From AR5 sp041499965 (lineage in GTDB: Bacteria; Methylomirabilota; Methylomirabilia; Rokubacteriales; CSP1-6): a stretch of DNA of 13,652 nucleotides. The notes under the pieces are model-generated. The model ran no database searches. It saw nothing but the letters and a program-made list of their open reading frames with translations, and was not told the origin of the DNA. The stretch lies in contig JBGQLG010000145.1 of the NCBI GenBank assembly GCA_041499965.1, forward strand, positions 1 to 13,652, read 5' to 3'. The translations under genes and the position numbers were made by a program. Of this stretch, positions 1 through 6,856 are shown piece after piece. How positions within the stretch are numbered: the stretch's first letter is position 1; every line of letters begins with the position of its first letter.

Positions 1-1007
1 AGCGGTACCTGCAGCATGCGCCGGGCGGCGGCGATGTCCTGCTGCGGCTGGCGGCCGGCCAGGAGGCTGTCGACGAAGTCGGCGGCGGCGCCGTCGAAGC
101 CCAGGCGCCAGTCGGTCGGCACCTGGTAGCTGACCGTCTCGGTGCCGCGCAGCACCATCACCGCGGGCATGTCGAGCATCTCGCCGGTGCAGCGCGTGAC
201 CCAGATGATGCCGCGGCTGCCGTGGATCTCGAAGAACTCGTCGGCCCGGTAGTAGCGCGAGCGCATGGTCATCTCGGGGGCGTAGGTGTAGTCGACGATG
301 CCCAGGCAGTCGCGTCCCTTGAAGCGCCAGGTGGCCACGCTCGGCGTCTCCTGCAGGAAGTCCTTCCCCCGGCTCACGATCGCGGAGATCTCGCCGATCT
401 CGCCGATCCAGAGCGCGGCCGTCGCGTACTTGTGCACGCCGTCGTCGTAGAGCGCGCCGCCCGGGTTGCGGCCGGGGTCGCGCCGCCACACCAGCGCGTC
501 GGGCTCCAGCTCGATGGCCTGCCCGGTGATGTGCTGGGCGCGCGTGGTGTGGATGCGCACCAGCGAGGGCTCGCCGATGACACCGGCGTCCAGCAGCTCC
601 TTGGCCTTGAGGATCGGCGGATAGTAGAGGAAGTTCTCGGTGACGCGGAAGATCGTGTTCGCGCGGGCCACCGCGGCGGCGATGCGGTCGGCCTCGGCCA
701 TCGAGATGGCCAGCGGCTTCTGCGCGGAGACGTGCTTGCCCGCGGCCAGCGCCGCCACGATCTGGTCGGCGTGCATCCAGGTCGGCGTCAGGAGCTCCAC
801 GGCGTCGATCGCGCCGTCGTCCAGCACCTGGGCGAAGTCCGAATAGAGGCGGGGCGTGATGCCCCATTCGCGGGCCCGCCGCTTGGCCCGCTCGGGGTCG
901 GCGTCGCATAGCGCCACCACGTCGCACCGCGGGTGCTGCAGGTAGCCGGGCGCGTTGAGCTGGGAGATGTTGCCGCAGCCGACGATGGCCAGGCGCACGC
1001 GGTTCAT
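1..1007 (-). CDS. Gfo/Idh/MocA-family NAD(P)-dependent oxidoreductase, 3' end cut by the window edge
   Basis: The reading frame starts at the ATG at 1007-1005 and stays open to the left edge, giving 335 visible codons. The N-terminus has a Rossmann dinucleotide-binding start (AIVGCGNIS, residues 7-15) followed by an acidic strand end (ALCDADPER). The family's catalytic-lysine region is KHVSAQKPLAISM around residues 91-103; K97 is present, but the usual Glu before it is Gln. A substrate-domain segment GGALYDDGVHKYA follows, as in the C-terminal beta-sheet domain. The family normally has about 340-400 residues, so only a short tail should be missing. AAGGA lies 7 nt before the ATG, which supports this start. 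It follows aroA on the same strand after 27 nt and is probably cotranscribed. The family oxidises or reduces sugars, inositols and related compounds; the substrate cannot be told from sequence. Confidence 0.9.
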   Translation of the reverse strand, partial: MNRVRLAIVGCGNISQLNAPGYLQHPRCDVVALCDADPERAKRRAREWGITPRLYSDFAQVLDDGAIDAVELLTPTWMHADQIVAALAAGKHVSAQKPLAISMAEADRIAAAVARANTIFRVTENFLYYPPILKAKELLDAGVIGEPSLVRIHTTRAQHITGQAIELEPDALVWRRDPGRNPGGALYDDGVHKYATAALWIGEIGEISAIVSRGKDFLQETPSVATWRFKGRDCLGIVDYTYAPEMTMRSRYYRADEFFEIHGSRGIIWVTRCTGEMLDMPAVMVLRGTETVSYQVPTDWRLGFDGAAADFVDSLLAGRQPQQDIAAARRMLQVP

Positions 1008-1034
1008 GCGGGAGTCCTTTCTCGGGTCGGGCGG

Positions 1035-2333
1035 TCAGGGGCTCGCCGCCAGGCGGCCCAGCACGTCGAAGTATTCCGGGAACGTCTTGGCCACGCAACC
1101 CGGGTTGGCGATACGGATGCCGGGCGCGCGCAGGCCGGTGACCGCGAAGCTCATCGCGATGCGATGGTCGTCGTAGGTCTGGATCTCGGCCGGCTGCGGC
1201 GTGCCGGGATGGATCGTCACCGAGTCCCAGTCGCTGTCCACGCGCAGCCCCAGGCGCCGCAACTCGGTGGCGGCGGCCACCGGGCGGTCGCTCTCCTCGT
1301 AGTGGGTCTGGGCGATCCCGCGCACAGTGACGGGCCCGTCGGCGAACGGCGCGATGGCCATCAGCGTGGTGGCCACGTCGCCCATGCGCGTGAAGTCGGC
1401 GTCGACCGCGCGCAGCCGGGCCGGGCCGCGCACGGTGACCGCGTCGGCGCCGACGCTGACCTCGCAGCCCATCCGCGCGAGGACGTCGAGCAGCCCGAGG
1501 TCACCCTGGGCCGAGCCGGTGCCCAGCCGCGGGACCACGACGCGGCCGCCGGTGACCGCCGCCGCCGCGAAGAAGTACGAGGCGCCGGAGGCATCCGGCT
1601 CGACCGCGTAGCGACGCCCCGCGTAGCGCTGGCCGGCGGGGACGCGAAACCAGCGATCGCCGTCGCGCTCGGCCAGCACGCCGAATGCCTCCATCGTGGA
1701 GAGCGTCATGGTGACGTAGGGTGCCGAGACCAGCGCGCCCTCGACCTCGATCTCCACGTCGCGCTGCGCGTAGGGCGCCGCCAGCAGGAGCGCGCTGAAG
1801 TACTGGCTGGAGATGTCGCCGCGCATCCGCGCGCGGCCGCCGGCGATGCCCCGGGCCCGCACGACCACCGGCGGGCAGCCGTTGCCCTCGCGGCTGTCGG
1901 CGTCCACACCGAGCGCGCGCAGCCCGTCGAGCAGCGGCTGGATCGGCCGCTTGCGCATCGCCGGTGAGCCGTCGATCACGAAGGTCCCCTGCCCGAGCGC
2001 GACCGCGGCGGTCAGGAAGCGCGCCGCCGTGCCGGCGTTGCCGATCTGCAGCGTCGCCTCGGCGGCCGGAAAGCGGCCGTCGGCGCCGTCGACGACGAAG
2101 GTGTGCGCCGTCTCGTCGGCCTGCACCTGCACGCCGAGCGCCGCCAGCGCCCGGTGCATGTAGCGCGTGTCGTCCGAGTAGAGCGCCTCGGTGATCTCCG
2201 AGCGCCCGCGAGCCAGGGCGGCGACCAGCAGCGCTCGGTTCGAGTAGCTCTTCGAGCCCGGCAGCGTGACCACCGCGTCGAACGGCCGGGTGAGCGGCTC
2301 GATCGCGCGGGACAGGGCGCCGGCGGAGGTCAT
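1035..2333 (-). CDS. aroA: 3-phosphoshikimate 1-carboxyvinyltransferase (EPSP synthase)
   Basis: This 432-residue protein joins phosphoenolpyruvate to shikimate-3-phosphate in the sixth step of the shikimate pathway, in the cytosol. Diagnostic motifs appear in order: LPGSKSYSNR at 24-33 (K28 and R33 matching E. coli K22 and R27), GNAGTAARFL at 98-107, RKRPIQPL at 127-134 (R129 matching R124), SSQYFSALLL at 175-184, RMGDVATTL with D319 matching catalytic D313, EESDR at 346-350, DDHRIAMSF with R391, and CVAKTFPEYF with K416 matching K411. Length is normal for the family (about 430). Two positions differ from the E. coli enzyme: Phe106 where it has Pro101, and Glu346 where it has Lys340. No Shine-Dalgarno precedes the ATG closely; a TATGAT hexamer ends 8 nt upstream, suggesting a leaderless start. 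It is divergent from the aldolase gene and precedes the Gfo/Idh/MocA gene. Confidence 0.96.
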   Translation of the reverse strand: MTSAGALSRAIEPLTRPFDAVVTLPGSKSYSNRALLVAALARGRSEITEALYSDDTRYMHRALAALGVQVQADETAHTFVVDGADGRFPAAEATLQIGNAGTAARFLTAAVALGQGTFVIDGSPAMRKRPIQPLLDGLRALGVDADSREGNGCPPVVVRARGIAGGRARMRGDISSQYFSALLLAAPYAQRDVEIEVEGALVSAPYVTMTLSTMEAFGVLAERDGDRWFRVPAGQRYAGRRYAVEPDASGASYFFAAAAVTGGRVVVPRLGTGSAQGDLGLLDVLARMGCEVSVGADAVTVRGPARLRAVDADFTRMGDVATTLMAIAPFADGPVTVRGIAQTHYEESDRPVAAATELRRLGLRVDSDWDSVTIHPGTPQPAEIQTYDDHRIAMSFAVTGLRAPGIRIANPGCVAKTFPEYFDVLGRLAASP

Positions 2334-2341
2334 GGCTGTCG

Positions 2342-2347
2342 ATCATA
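2342..2347 (-). promoter_or_regulatory. Candidate -10 element for aroA (leaderless start)
   Basis: Read on the minus strand the hexamer is TATGAT, five of six matches to TATAAT, ending 8 nt before the aroA ATG. Transcription would then start at or within a few bases of the ATG. No convincing -35 box lies 16-18 bp upstream, so the call rests on the -10 match and its position. Confidence 0.45.
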
Positions 2348-2383
2348 CTCCGGCGGACCGCGCGCCCGCGTCTCCCGGGGGGC

Positions 2384-2389
2384 TATACT
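2384..2389 (+). promoter_or_regulatory. Candidate -10 element for the HpcH/HpaI aldolase (leaderless start)
   Basis: The hexamer TATACT ends exactly 8 nt before the GTG at 2398, mirroring the arrangement at aroA on the other strand. There is no Shine-Dalgarno at the normal spacing before that GTG. A G-run lies about 20 nt upstream, too far to serve. No clear -35 box is visible. Confidence 0.45.
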
Positions 2390-2397
2390 CCCCAGCC

Positions 2398-3174
2398 GTG
2401 GATGCCGCGAGCCCGCTCGGTGCGTTGAGGCGTGGACTGGCCGAGGGCCGGGCGACGCTCGGCTATCTCGTCACGATGGCCAGCGTGCAGATGGTCCAGG
2501 CGCTGGCCCGCACCGGTGTGGACTGGCTCATGATCGACACCGAGCACGCGCCGATCGGCATCGAGTCGGTCGCCGCCATGATCGCCGCCACCAGCGGCAC
2601 GCCGGTGACGCCGCTGGTGCGCGTGCCCGGCGCGCGGCCGGAGCTGGTCAAGCCGGTGCTCGACTGCGGCGCGCTCGGCGTGGTCTTCCCGCAGATCGCC
2701 ACGCGCGCGGAGGCCGAGGCCACGGTGCAGGCCGTCCGCTACGCGCCGGCGGGGCAGCGCGGCTACGGCCCCACCTACGCGGCGCTCCGCTGGGGGCTGC
2801 CGAACCTCGAGTACCTGAAAGCCGCCAACGACGCGGTCCTCAACGTCGTCCTGATCGAGTCACTGGCCGGCGTGGACGCGCTCGACGACATCCTGTCGGT
2901 ACGGGGCCTCGACGTCGTGGCGGTGGCGCGCGGCGATCTTTCAGAGAATCTCGGCGTGGCCGGCCAGTTCGACCATCCCCGCCTGCGCGAGGTGGTGGCC
3001 CGGGCCGAGGCGAAGATCCTCGCGCACCGCGAGGTCGCGCTCGGCGGCATCGCCTTCTCTCCCGACGAGGCGCGCGCGATGGTCGCGCGCGGCCATCGGT
3101 TCGTCGTGCTGGGCAGCGACGCCGGGCTGATCAGCGGCGCCGCCCAGCGCATGGTGCAGGCGATCCGAAGCTGA
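2398..3174 (+). CDS. HpcH/HpaI-family class II aldolase
   Basis: The protein is 258 residues from the GTG at 2398, matching the usual 250-270. It should fold as a TIM barrel and perform metal-dependent retro-aldol cleavage (or condensation) of pyruvate-type hydroxy acids. The residues match E. coli HpaI with a constant +5 offset: H50 in DTEHAP (H45), R75 in LVRVPG (R70), metal ligand E154 in LIESLAG (E149) and metal ligand D180 in ARGDLSENLG (D175). The PVLDCGALGVVFPQ segment is also typical. The frame is open further upstream to an ATG at 2266, but that would overlap the start of aroA on the other strand and add non-homologous sequence, so the GTG is preferred. The cupin gene follows after 27 nt and is probably in the same transcript. 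The true substrate is not evident. Confidence 0.92.
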   Translation: MDAASPLGALRRGLAEGRATLGYLVTMASVQMVQALARTGVDWLMIDTEHAPIGIESVAAMIAATSGTPVTPLVRVPGARPELVKPVLDCGALGVVFPQIATRAEAEATVQAVRYAPAGQRGYGPTYAALRWGLPNLEYLKAANDAVLNVVLIESLAGVDALDDILSVRGLDVVAVARGDLSENLGVAGQFDHPRLREVVARAEAKILAHREVALGGIAFSPDEARAMVARGHRFVVLGSDAGLISGAAQRMVQAIRS

Positions 3175-3201
3175 ACCGACACCCCAACTCCAGGAGACCG
3201 C

Positions 3202-3675
3202 ATGACCGGACTGACCCGTGGGCTCTCCGTCGCCGTTCTCTCCACGCTGTTGGCCCTCACGCTGACGGCGCCCGCGGGCTCCGCGGCGGACATCGACCGG
3301 GCCGCGGTGGATTTCCAGACGCCGGCCGACATCAAGTGGGTGCGGAACGCGGCAGGCACCAACGAGCAGGCTGTGCTCTTTGGCGACCCGAGCAAGCCGG
3401 GGCCGTACGTCGCGCGCATCCGCTGGTTCCCCGGCAACATGAGCCGTCCGCACTTCCACCCCAACGACCGCTTCTTCGTGGTCGTCTCCGGCACCTGGTG
3501 GATGGGCACCCGCGAGACGTTCGACCCGGACAGCACGGTGCCCGCGCCGGCCGGCAGCTACGTCATCCACTACGGGGGCAAGGTGCACTACGACGGCGCG
3601 AAGGGCGAGGAGACGGTCATCCAGGTGTGGGGGATGGGCCCGGCGACGGCGACGCCGGCCGAGAAGAAGCGCTGA
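3202..3675 (+). CDS. Secreted single-domain cupin protein
   Basis: The product has 157 residues. Residues 1-29 form a Sec-type signal peptide: an Arg near the N-terminus, a hydrophobic core (LSVAVLSTLLALTLTA), and a probable cleavage site after SAA at 27-29. The remainder is a small beta-barrel cupin. Its first motif is HFHPNDRFFVVVSGTWW, with H84 and H86 as metal ligands and Arg90 where many cupins have the third-ligand Glu. The second motif region contains PAGSYVIHYGGKVHY, with H124 and H129 as candidate ligands. A good Shine-Dalgarno (AGGAG) precedes the ATG by about 7 nt. It lies directly downstream of the aldolase, suggesting co-expression, but its role (enzyme or ligand-binding protein in the periplasm) cannot be named. 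Its stop codon abuts the convergent phosphodiesterase stop. Confidence 0.87.
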   Translation: MTGLTRGLSVAVLSTLLALTLTAPAGSAADIDRAAVDFQTPADIKWVRNAAGTNEQAVLFGDPSKPGPYVARIRWFPGNMSRPHFHPNDRFFVVVSGTWWMGTRETFDPDSTVPAPAGSYVIHYGGKVHYDGAKGEETVIQVWGMGPATATPAEKKR

Positions 3676-3678
3676 TCA
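3673..3678. other. Abutting convergent stop codons in a shared TGATCA palindrome
   Basis: TGA at 3673-3675 ends the cupin gene, and the complement of 3676-3678 ends the phosphodiesterase gene. No base lies between the two coding regions, so any terminator for either transcript must lie inside the opposing gene. Confidence 0.95.
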
Positions 3679-5175
3679 GCTAACGCGCCAGCTCTTGTCC
3701 ACGTAGCGGCGGCCGTCCACCTCCGAGACCTGGACGACCGCGCGATAGGCGCCGGTCTCCACGGTGTGCGTGTGCGTGACGACCGCCACCTGCTCGGCGT
3801 CGGGGCCGTCGACGAGCGCCTCGCGGAGCACGCGGCCGTCGAGCCCGTCGGTCGGCAGGCCGAGCAGCGCCAGGATCGTCGGCGTCACGTCCACGTTGCC
3901 GGCGGGCGTCCGCACCGTGGCGCCCCGCTTGAAGTCCACGCCCCAGGCCAGCAGCGTGTTGCGCACGTTCCACGGGCTCATGCTGCCGTGGTCGCTCGCG
4001 TAGAGCTTCGCGCCGCCGCTGACGCTGGCCAGGTCGGTCCCGCGCACGCCGAACGCGTTGGGCTCCGAGGTCCACGGAAACGTGAAGAGCAGATCAGGCG
4101 CGCGCGCGCCGGCCACGTGGATCAACTCGAGCGCGAACGTCCCCTCGACGGCGCCGCGCGGGTCGCCGGGCGCGCGGGCCGCTGTGAACATCACCCCGCC
4201 CCAGTCCTGCGCGTGGACGAAGCGCACGAGGCGCGTGATGCGCTCGGCGTCGCGGTCCTCGACGTGGACCGCGACGGCCTGGCCGCTGCTGGCCAGGACC
4301 ACGTCGGTCGAGTCGGGCGCGGCCTTGAGCCCCGCCTCGATCAGCGCGCCCGCCACGTCCACGCCGGCGGTGTTCGTCGTGAACCCGTGATCGGACGCGA
4401 CGAAGACGTCGGTCGTCGCCGTCAGGCCGAGGCTGTCCAGCGTCGCCAGCGTCTGGGCGATCTCGCGGTCGTCGTGGCGCAGCGCCTCGCGCGCCGCCGG
4501 CGAGCCCACACCGACCGCGTGCTGGCTGTGGTCCGGCTCGGTCAGCCAGTTGAGCACCACGGTGGGCCGCAGCTCCGGCAGCACGTGCTCGCGCAGCACA
4601 CGCTGCGTCCACGTTACCGCCGAGTCATAGCGGCCGCTTCCACTCTTGGCCGGTGCCGACCCGAGCTTCGCGAGGATCGCCTCGCTCACCGCGGGCGGAT
4701 AGGCCACGGTCTTGCCGGGATCGAAGTAGCCGTTGACCAGCGCTCCAATGCCCGCCGGCGCGCTCGGATTCAGCAGGAGCGCGCTGCCGGTCGAGCCGGA
4801 GCTGGCGCCGGCCAGCCCCAGCCCGCGCGCGCGCAGGCGTTCGGCGAGCGTCGTCGTCAGCACCAGCCGGCCGCCGGAGACGTCGCCCAGCCGGCGGAGG
4901 TTGCGGTAGTCGCCGGTGTCGAACGCCCGGCGCGCCTCGACGGCCGGGACGTAGAGCTGGTTGCCGACGATGCCGTGGGTGCCCGGCTGGGCTCCGGTGG
5001 CCAGCGTGGCGGCGTTGACCCGCGTCACCGTCGGAAAGACGGCATGGCTGTTCGCGAAGTCCACGCCCTCGGCGCGGAGCCGGAACAGCGTCGGCGTGTC
5101 CTCGACGGTAATGGCGTCGGGCCGCAACCCGTCGACCACGAAGACGATGACGAACCGCGCGCCGGGGGGTTGCAT
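3676..5175 (-). CDS. Nucleotide pyrophosphatase/phosphodiesterase-like enzyme (alkaline phosphatase superfamily), no signal peptide
   Basis: The 499-residue protein carries the two-zinc phosphodiesterase signature: D15 in FVVDGLRPD, candidate nucleophile T51 in FPTVTRVNAATLATG with N54, D215 and H219 in EPDHSQHAVG, D262-H263 in ASDHGF, and H396 in YASDHGSM. This is the pattern of NPP-type enzymes, which hydrolyse phosphodiester or pyrophosphate bonds and usually act outside the cytoplasm. Here the first beta strand begins at residue 8 and there is no export signal. No earlier start is possible, because an in-frame TGA, the stop of the endonuclease gene, lies one codon before the ATG. There is no Shine-Dalgarno at that ATG, so translation may depend on coupling. 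The catalytic domain looks complete. The substrate is unknown, and a sulfatase-like or phosphonate activity is also possible within the superfamily. Confidence 0.88.
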   Translation of the reverse strand: MQPPGARFVIVFVVDGLRPDAITVEDTPTLFRLRAEGVDFANSHAVFPTVTRVNAATLATGAQPGTHGIVGNQLYVPAVEARRAFDTGDYRNLRRLGDVSGGRLVLTTTLAERLRARGLGLAGASSGSTGSALLLNPSAPAGIGALVNGYFDPGKTVAYPPAVSEAILAKLGSAPAKSGSGRYDSAVTWTQRVLREHVLPELRPTVVLNWLTEPDHSQHAVGVGSPAAREALRHDDREIAQTLATLDSLGLTATTDVFVASDHGFTTNTAGVDVAGALIEAGLKAAPDSTDVVLASSGQAVAVHVEDRDAERITRLVRFVHAQDWGGVMFTAARAPGDPRGAVEGTFALELIHVAGARAPDLLFTFPWTSEPNAFGVRGTDLASVSGGAKLYASDHGSMSPWNVRNTLLAWGVDFKRGATVRTPAGNVDVTPTILALLGLPTDGLDGRVLREALVDGPDAEQVAVVTHTHTVETGAYRAVVQVSEVDGRRYVDKSWRVS

Positions 5176-5178
5176 CTC

Positions 5179-5724
5179 TCAGCGGTTGGAGCGCTTGGCC
5201 TGCTTCGCCAGGGCCGGGCCAGGACCGTCGTGCTCGAGCGCTATCAGCAAGAGCGGAAGATCGTCGGCACGCGCCTCTCTGACGTGGCGTCGGGCATCGG
5301 CCATCGTCGGACCACGGTCGGTCAGGAAGGCTCCAAGGCGGTCGCTCGGGACAACGAGCACGGCGATGTCGATCTTGCCATCGGTGATGGCCTTTCGGAG
5401 ATGGATCACGTCCATGACGATGAGGTCGCTCCGCGCGGAGAACTGAACTTCGACGCCGACACAGATACGGGTCCCGTTCACGCTCCGGCACTTGGTCCAA
5501 TCCACGTCGCCGGTCTGCTTCTTCGTCCAGCCCTGTGCCTGCTCGAACCGCCCGTCGATCAGCTTGCGCACGGCGGCGCCGCCGTTGGCATCCCGGCGCT
5601 CCTCGACCTCCAAGGTGAAGCCGGTGAGGATTTCTCTGAGCTCGCTCAGCAGCACCTCGAGGCCCAGGCGGGTGACGCGTTCCAGAACTCCGTTGTAGGG
5701 CTGCTCTTCGGTGATTCGAGGCAC
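5179..5724 (-). CDS. Type II restriction endonuclease, BglII/BstYI-like
   Basis: The 181-residue protein should cut DNA at a short palindrome, probably GATC-centred if it follows its relatives. The central block GVEVQFSARSDLIVMDVIHLR (residues 90-110, Q94 included) holds the E-x-Q pair E92/Q94 expected for BglII (E93/Q95) and BstYI (E128/Q130). IDIAVLVVPSDRLGAFLTDR at 118-137 is the following conserved strand and loop. Asp73 or Asp75 in TGDVDW is the likely third catalytic acid; it sits 17-19 residues before E92, not 9 as in BglII, where this protein has Asn83. This implies a longer hairpin. The start is GTG, placed immediately after the methyltransferase TAA with no Shine-Dalgarno, so synthesis should depend on translation of the methyltransferase. 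Base composition is visibly less GC-rich than the flanking genes. Family assignment is from recognised motifs, not a search. Confidence 0.75.
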   Translation of the reverse strand: MPRITEEQPYNGVLERVTRLGLEVLLSELREILTGFTLEVEERRDANGGAAVRKLIDGRFEQAQGWTKKQTGDVDWTKCRSVNGTRICVGVEVQFSARSDLIVMDVIHLRKAITDGKIDIAVLVVPSDRLGAFLTDRGPTMADARRHVREARADDLPLLLIALEHDGPGPALAKQAKRSNR

Positions 5725-6582
5725 TTAGGGGAGCACGATCCGGAACGTCGGGTCAGGCTCTCGAAACGCGCTGACAAGCGAACGAGGCGTCGCGGGCTTC
5801 AGGTCCGGGAGATGCCGTCGAAAGCGGTCGCGGATCGCGGCCGCCGTCGTGATCTCGGTGCCCAGCCACCGGCGACCGAGCCGCTGGGCGGCTTCGTACG
5901 TCGAACCGCCGCCGCCGAAGGGGTCGAGCACGACGTCCCCGGCGTTGGTGGCGACCGCGATGCAGCGGCTCGGGATCAGGGGCTTCAGCTCGTTGATGTG
6001 CCAGCGCGCCTTGAACTTCTGGTGCCGGGCGGGTGCCGTGTCTTCCCAGAAGTCGGTCAGGTTCAGACCCGCCGGATTGAGGAACTTGCGATGGCCCCCG
6101 TAGTCCTTGATGTCCTTCCCGCAATGCCGGCACGCCGGAATCGGCAGGCGGACACGATTGAACGTCTTCGGCTGGCCCTTGGTGAAGTAGAGGATCGCGT
6201 AGTGTGCCGGGTAGAGCTTTCGTCCTCGGGGGAACGTGCCCTTCATGGAGAGCGCGATCCAGTGGCGGAACTGCATGCCCCGCTCCTCGATGTGAGCGGC
6301 CAGGTGGTAGCCCCACTGGGGCAGGATGTAGACGAAGAGCGCGCCCCCCGGCGTGATCACCCGGACGGATTCGTCGATCCACTGGAACGACCACTTCAGA
6401 TAGTCGAGCCGCGCCAGGTCGTCCTTCACGGCACCCCGGCCGTAGTCCTTCCTGAGATTGAAGGGCGGATCCGCGAAGACGCAGTCGACGGACTCGTCCC
6501 GGAGCGAAGCGAAGAGGTTGAAGCAGTCGGTCGCGTAGAGGAGACCGAGGTCGGTGGCCAGGAACGGCTGGAGGCGCTTCAT
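5725..6582 (-). CDS. Beta-class site-specific DNA methyltransferase of the restriction-modification pair
   Basis: From the ATG at 6582-6580 the protein has 285 residues. The catalytic motif IV (ADPPFNL, 37-43) comes before the AdoMet-binding motif I (VLDPFGGGGSTYEAA, 218-232), the order of beta-class amino-methyltransferases. The region between them should hold target recognition and includes a CRHCGK Cys pair at 151-154 and a YGGHRKF segment. DPPF is usual for N6-adenine methylation, while M.BglII-type partners methylate N4-cytosine, so the modified base is open. The frame stays open upstream to an ATG at 6726, but that lies behind the predicted promoter, and the extra 48 residues are low-complexity and unlike the family. 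A GTG at 6642 is another possible start. Neither candidate has a good Shine-Dalgarno. It should protect host DNA from the endonuclease encoded next. Confidence 0.9.
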   Translation of the reverse strand: MKRLQPFLATDLGLLYATDCFNLFASLRDESVDCVFADPPFNLRKDYGRGAVKDDLARLDYLKWSFQWIDESVRVITPGGALFVYILPQWGYHLAAHIEERGMQFRHWIALSMKGTFPRGRKLYPAHYAILYFTKGQPKTFNRVRLPIPACRHCGKDIKDYGGHRKFLNPAGLNLTDFWEDTAPARHQKFKARWHINELKPLIPSRCIAVATNAGDVVLDPFGGGGSTYEAAQRLGRRWLGTEITTAAAIRDRFRRHLPDLKPATPRSLVSAFREPDPTFRIVLP

Positions 6583-6629
6583 GTCCGACGGCTCTGCGGG
6601 CGGAGCCAGCCGCCGGGGATCGCCGTCAT
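6579..6629 (-). other. Possible 16-codon leader ORF before the methyltransferase
   Basis: An ATG at 6629-6627 opens a frame reading MTAIPGGWLRPQSRRT and stops at TGA 6581-6579, which overlaps the methyltransferase ATG as ATGA. A purine-rich GAGGGAG directly touches the ATG, which is too close for ideal ribosome binding. The overlap would allow reinitiation into the methyltransferase gene. It may equally be chance, given the short length. Confidence 0.25.
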
Positions 6630-6664
6630 CTCCCTCAGGCACATTTGGAGCACGATCGGGCGTG

Positions 6665-6694
6665 AGCGTAGCACGGCCCGACGACGGTCGACAA
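6665..6694 (-). promoter_or_regulatory. Candidate promoter of the restriction-modification operon
   Basis: On the minus strand a -35-like TTGTCG (6694-6689) is followed after 18 bp by a -10-like TACGCT (6670-6665), placing the start of transcription near 6658. This lies downstream of the farthest upstream ATG of the methyltransferase frame and so favours a start at 6642 or 6582. The match to sigma-70 consensus is moderate. Confidence 0.4.
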
Positions 6695-6845
6695 CCAAGA
6701 GGCAGTCGAAGCTGACCGGAACCCACGCGCGCACTCTATCGTCTCTGTCCTCGGCCAGAAATGAGCCGGATCGGATGCATTGCTACGTCAGTAACGGCCG
6801 TTCGAGCATCGGGTGCAGCTCGGCGAGTTGCAGGTAGTCCCGGCC

Positions 6846-6852
6846 AAGGAGG
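6846..6852 (+). promoter_or_regulatory. Ribosome binding site of the decayed hydrolase gene
   Basis: AAGGAGG lies 4 nt before tandem ATG codons at 6857 and 6860. It marks the original start of the alpha/beta hydrolase pseudogene that follows. Confidence 0.65.
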
Positions 6853-6856
6853 CGGC

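Noticed and set aside
2266..2397. An upstream ATG start for the aldolase at 2266 or 2332
   Set aside because: Both overlap the 5' end of aroA on the other strand, and the added residues do not match the family, while the GTG at 2398 gives the usual length and HpaI numbering.
6583..6726. The N-terminal 48-residue extension of the methyltransferase from an ATG at 6726
   Set aside because: It is low-complexity, unlike the family, and lies upstream of the predicted promoter.
3766..6837. A plus-strand open frame of more than 1000 codons opposite the phosphodiesterase and RM genes
   Set aside because: It is antisense to three genes with clear catalytic motifs, is dominated by Arg, Ala, Gly and Val, and shows no recognisable domain. 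Long antisense frames are expected at this GC content.
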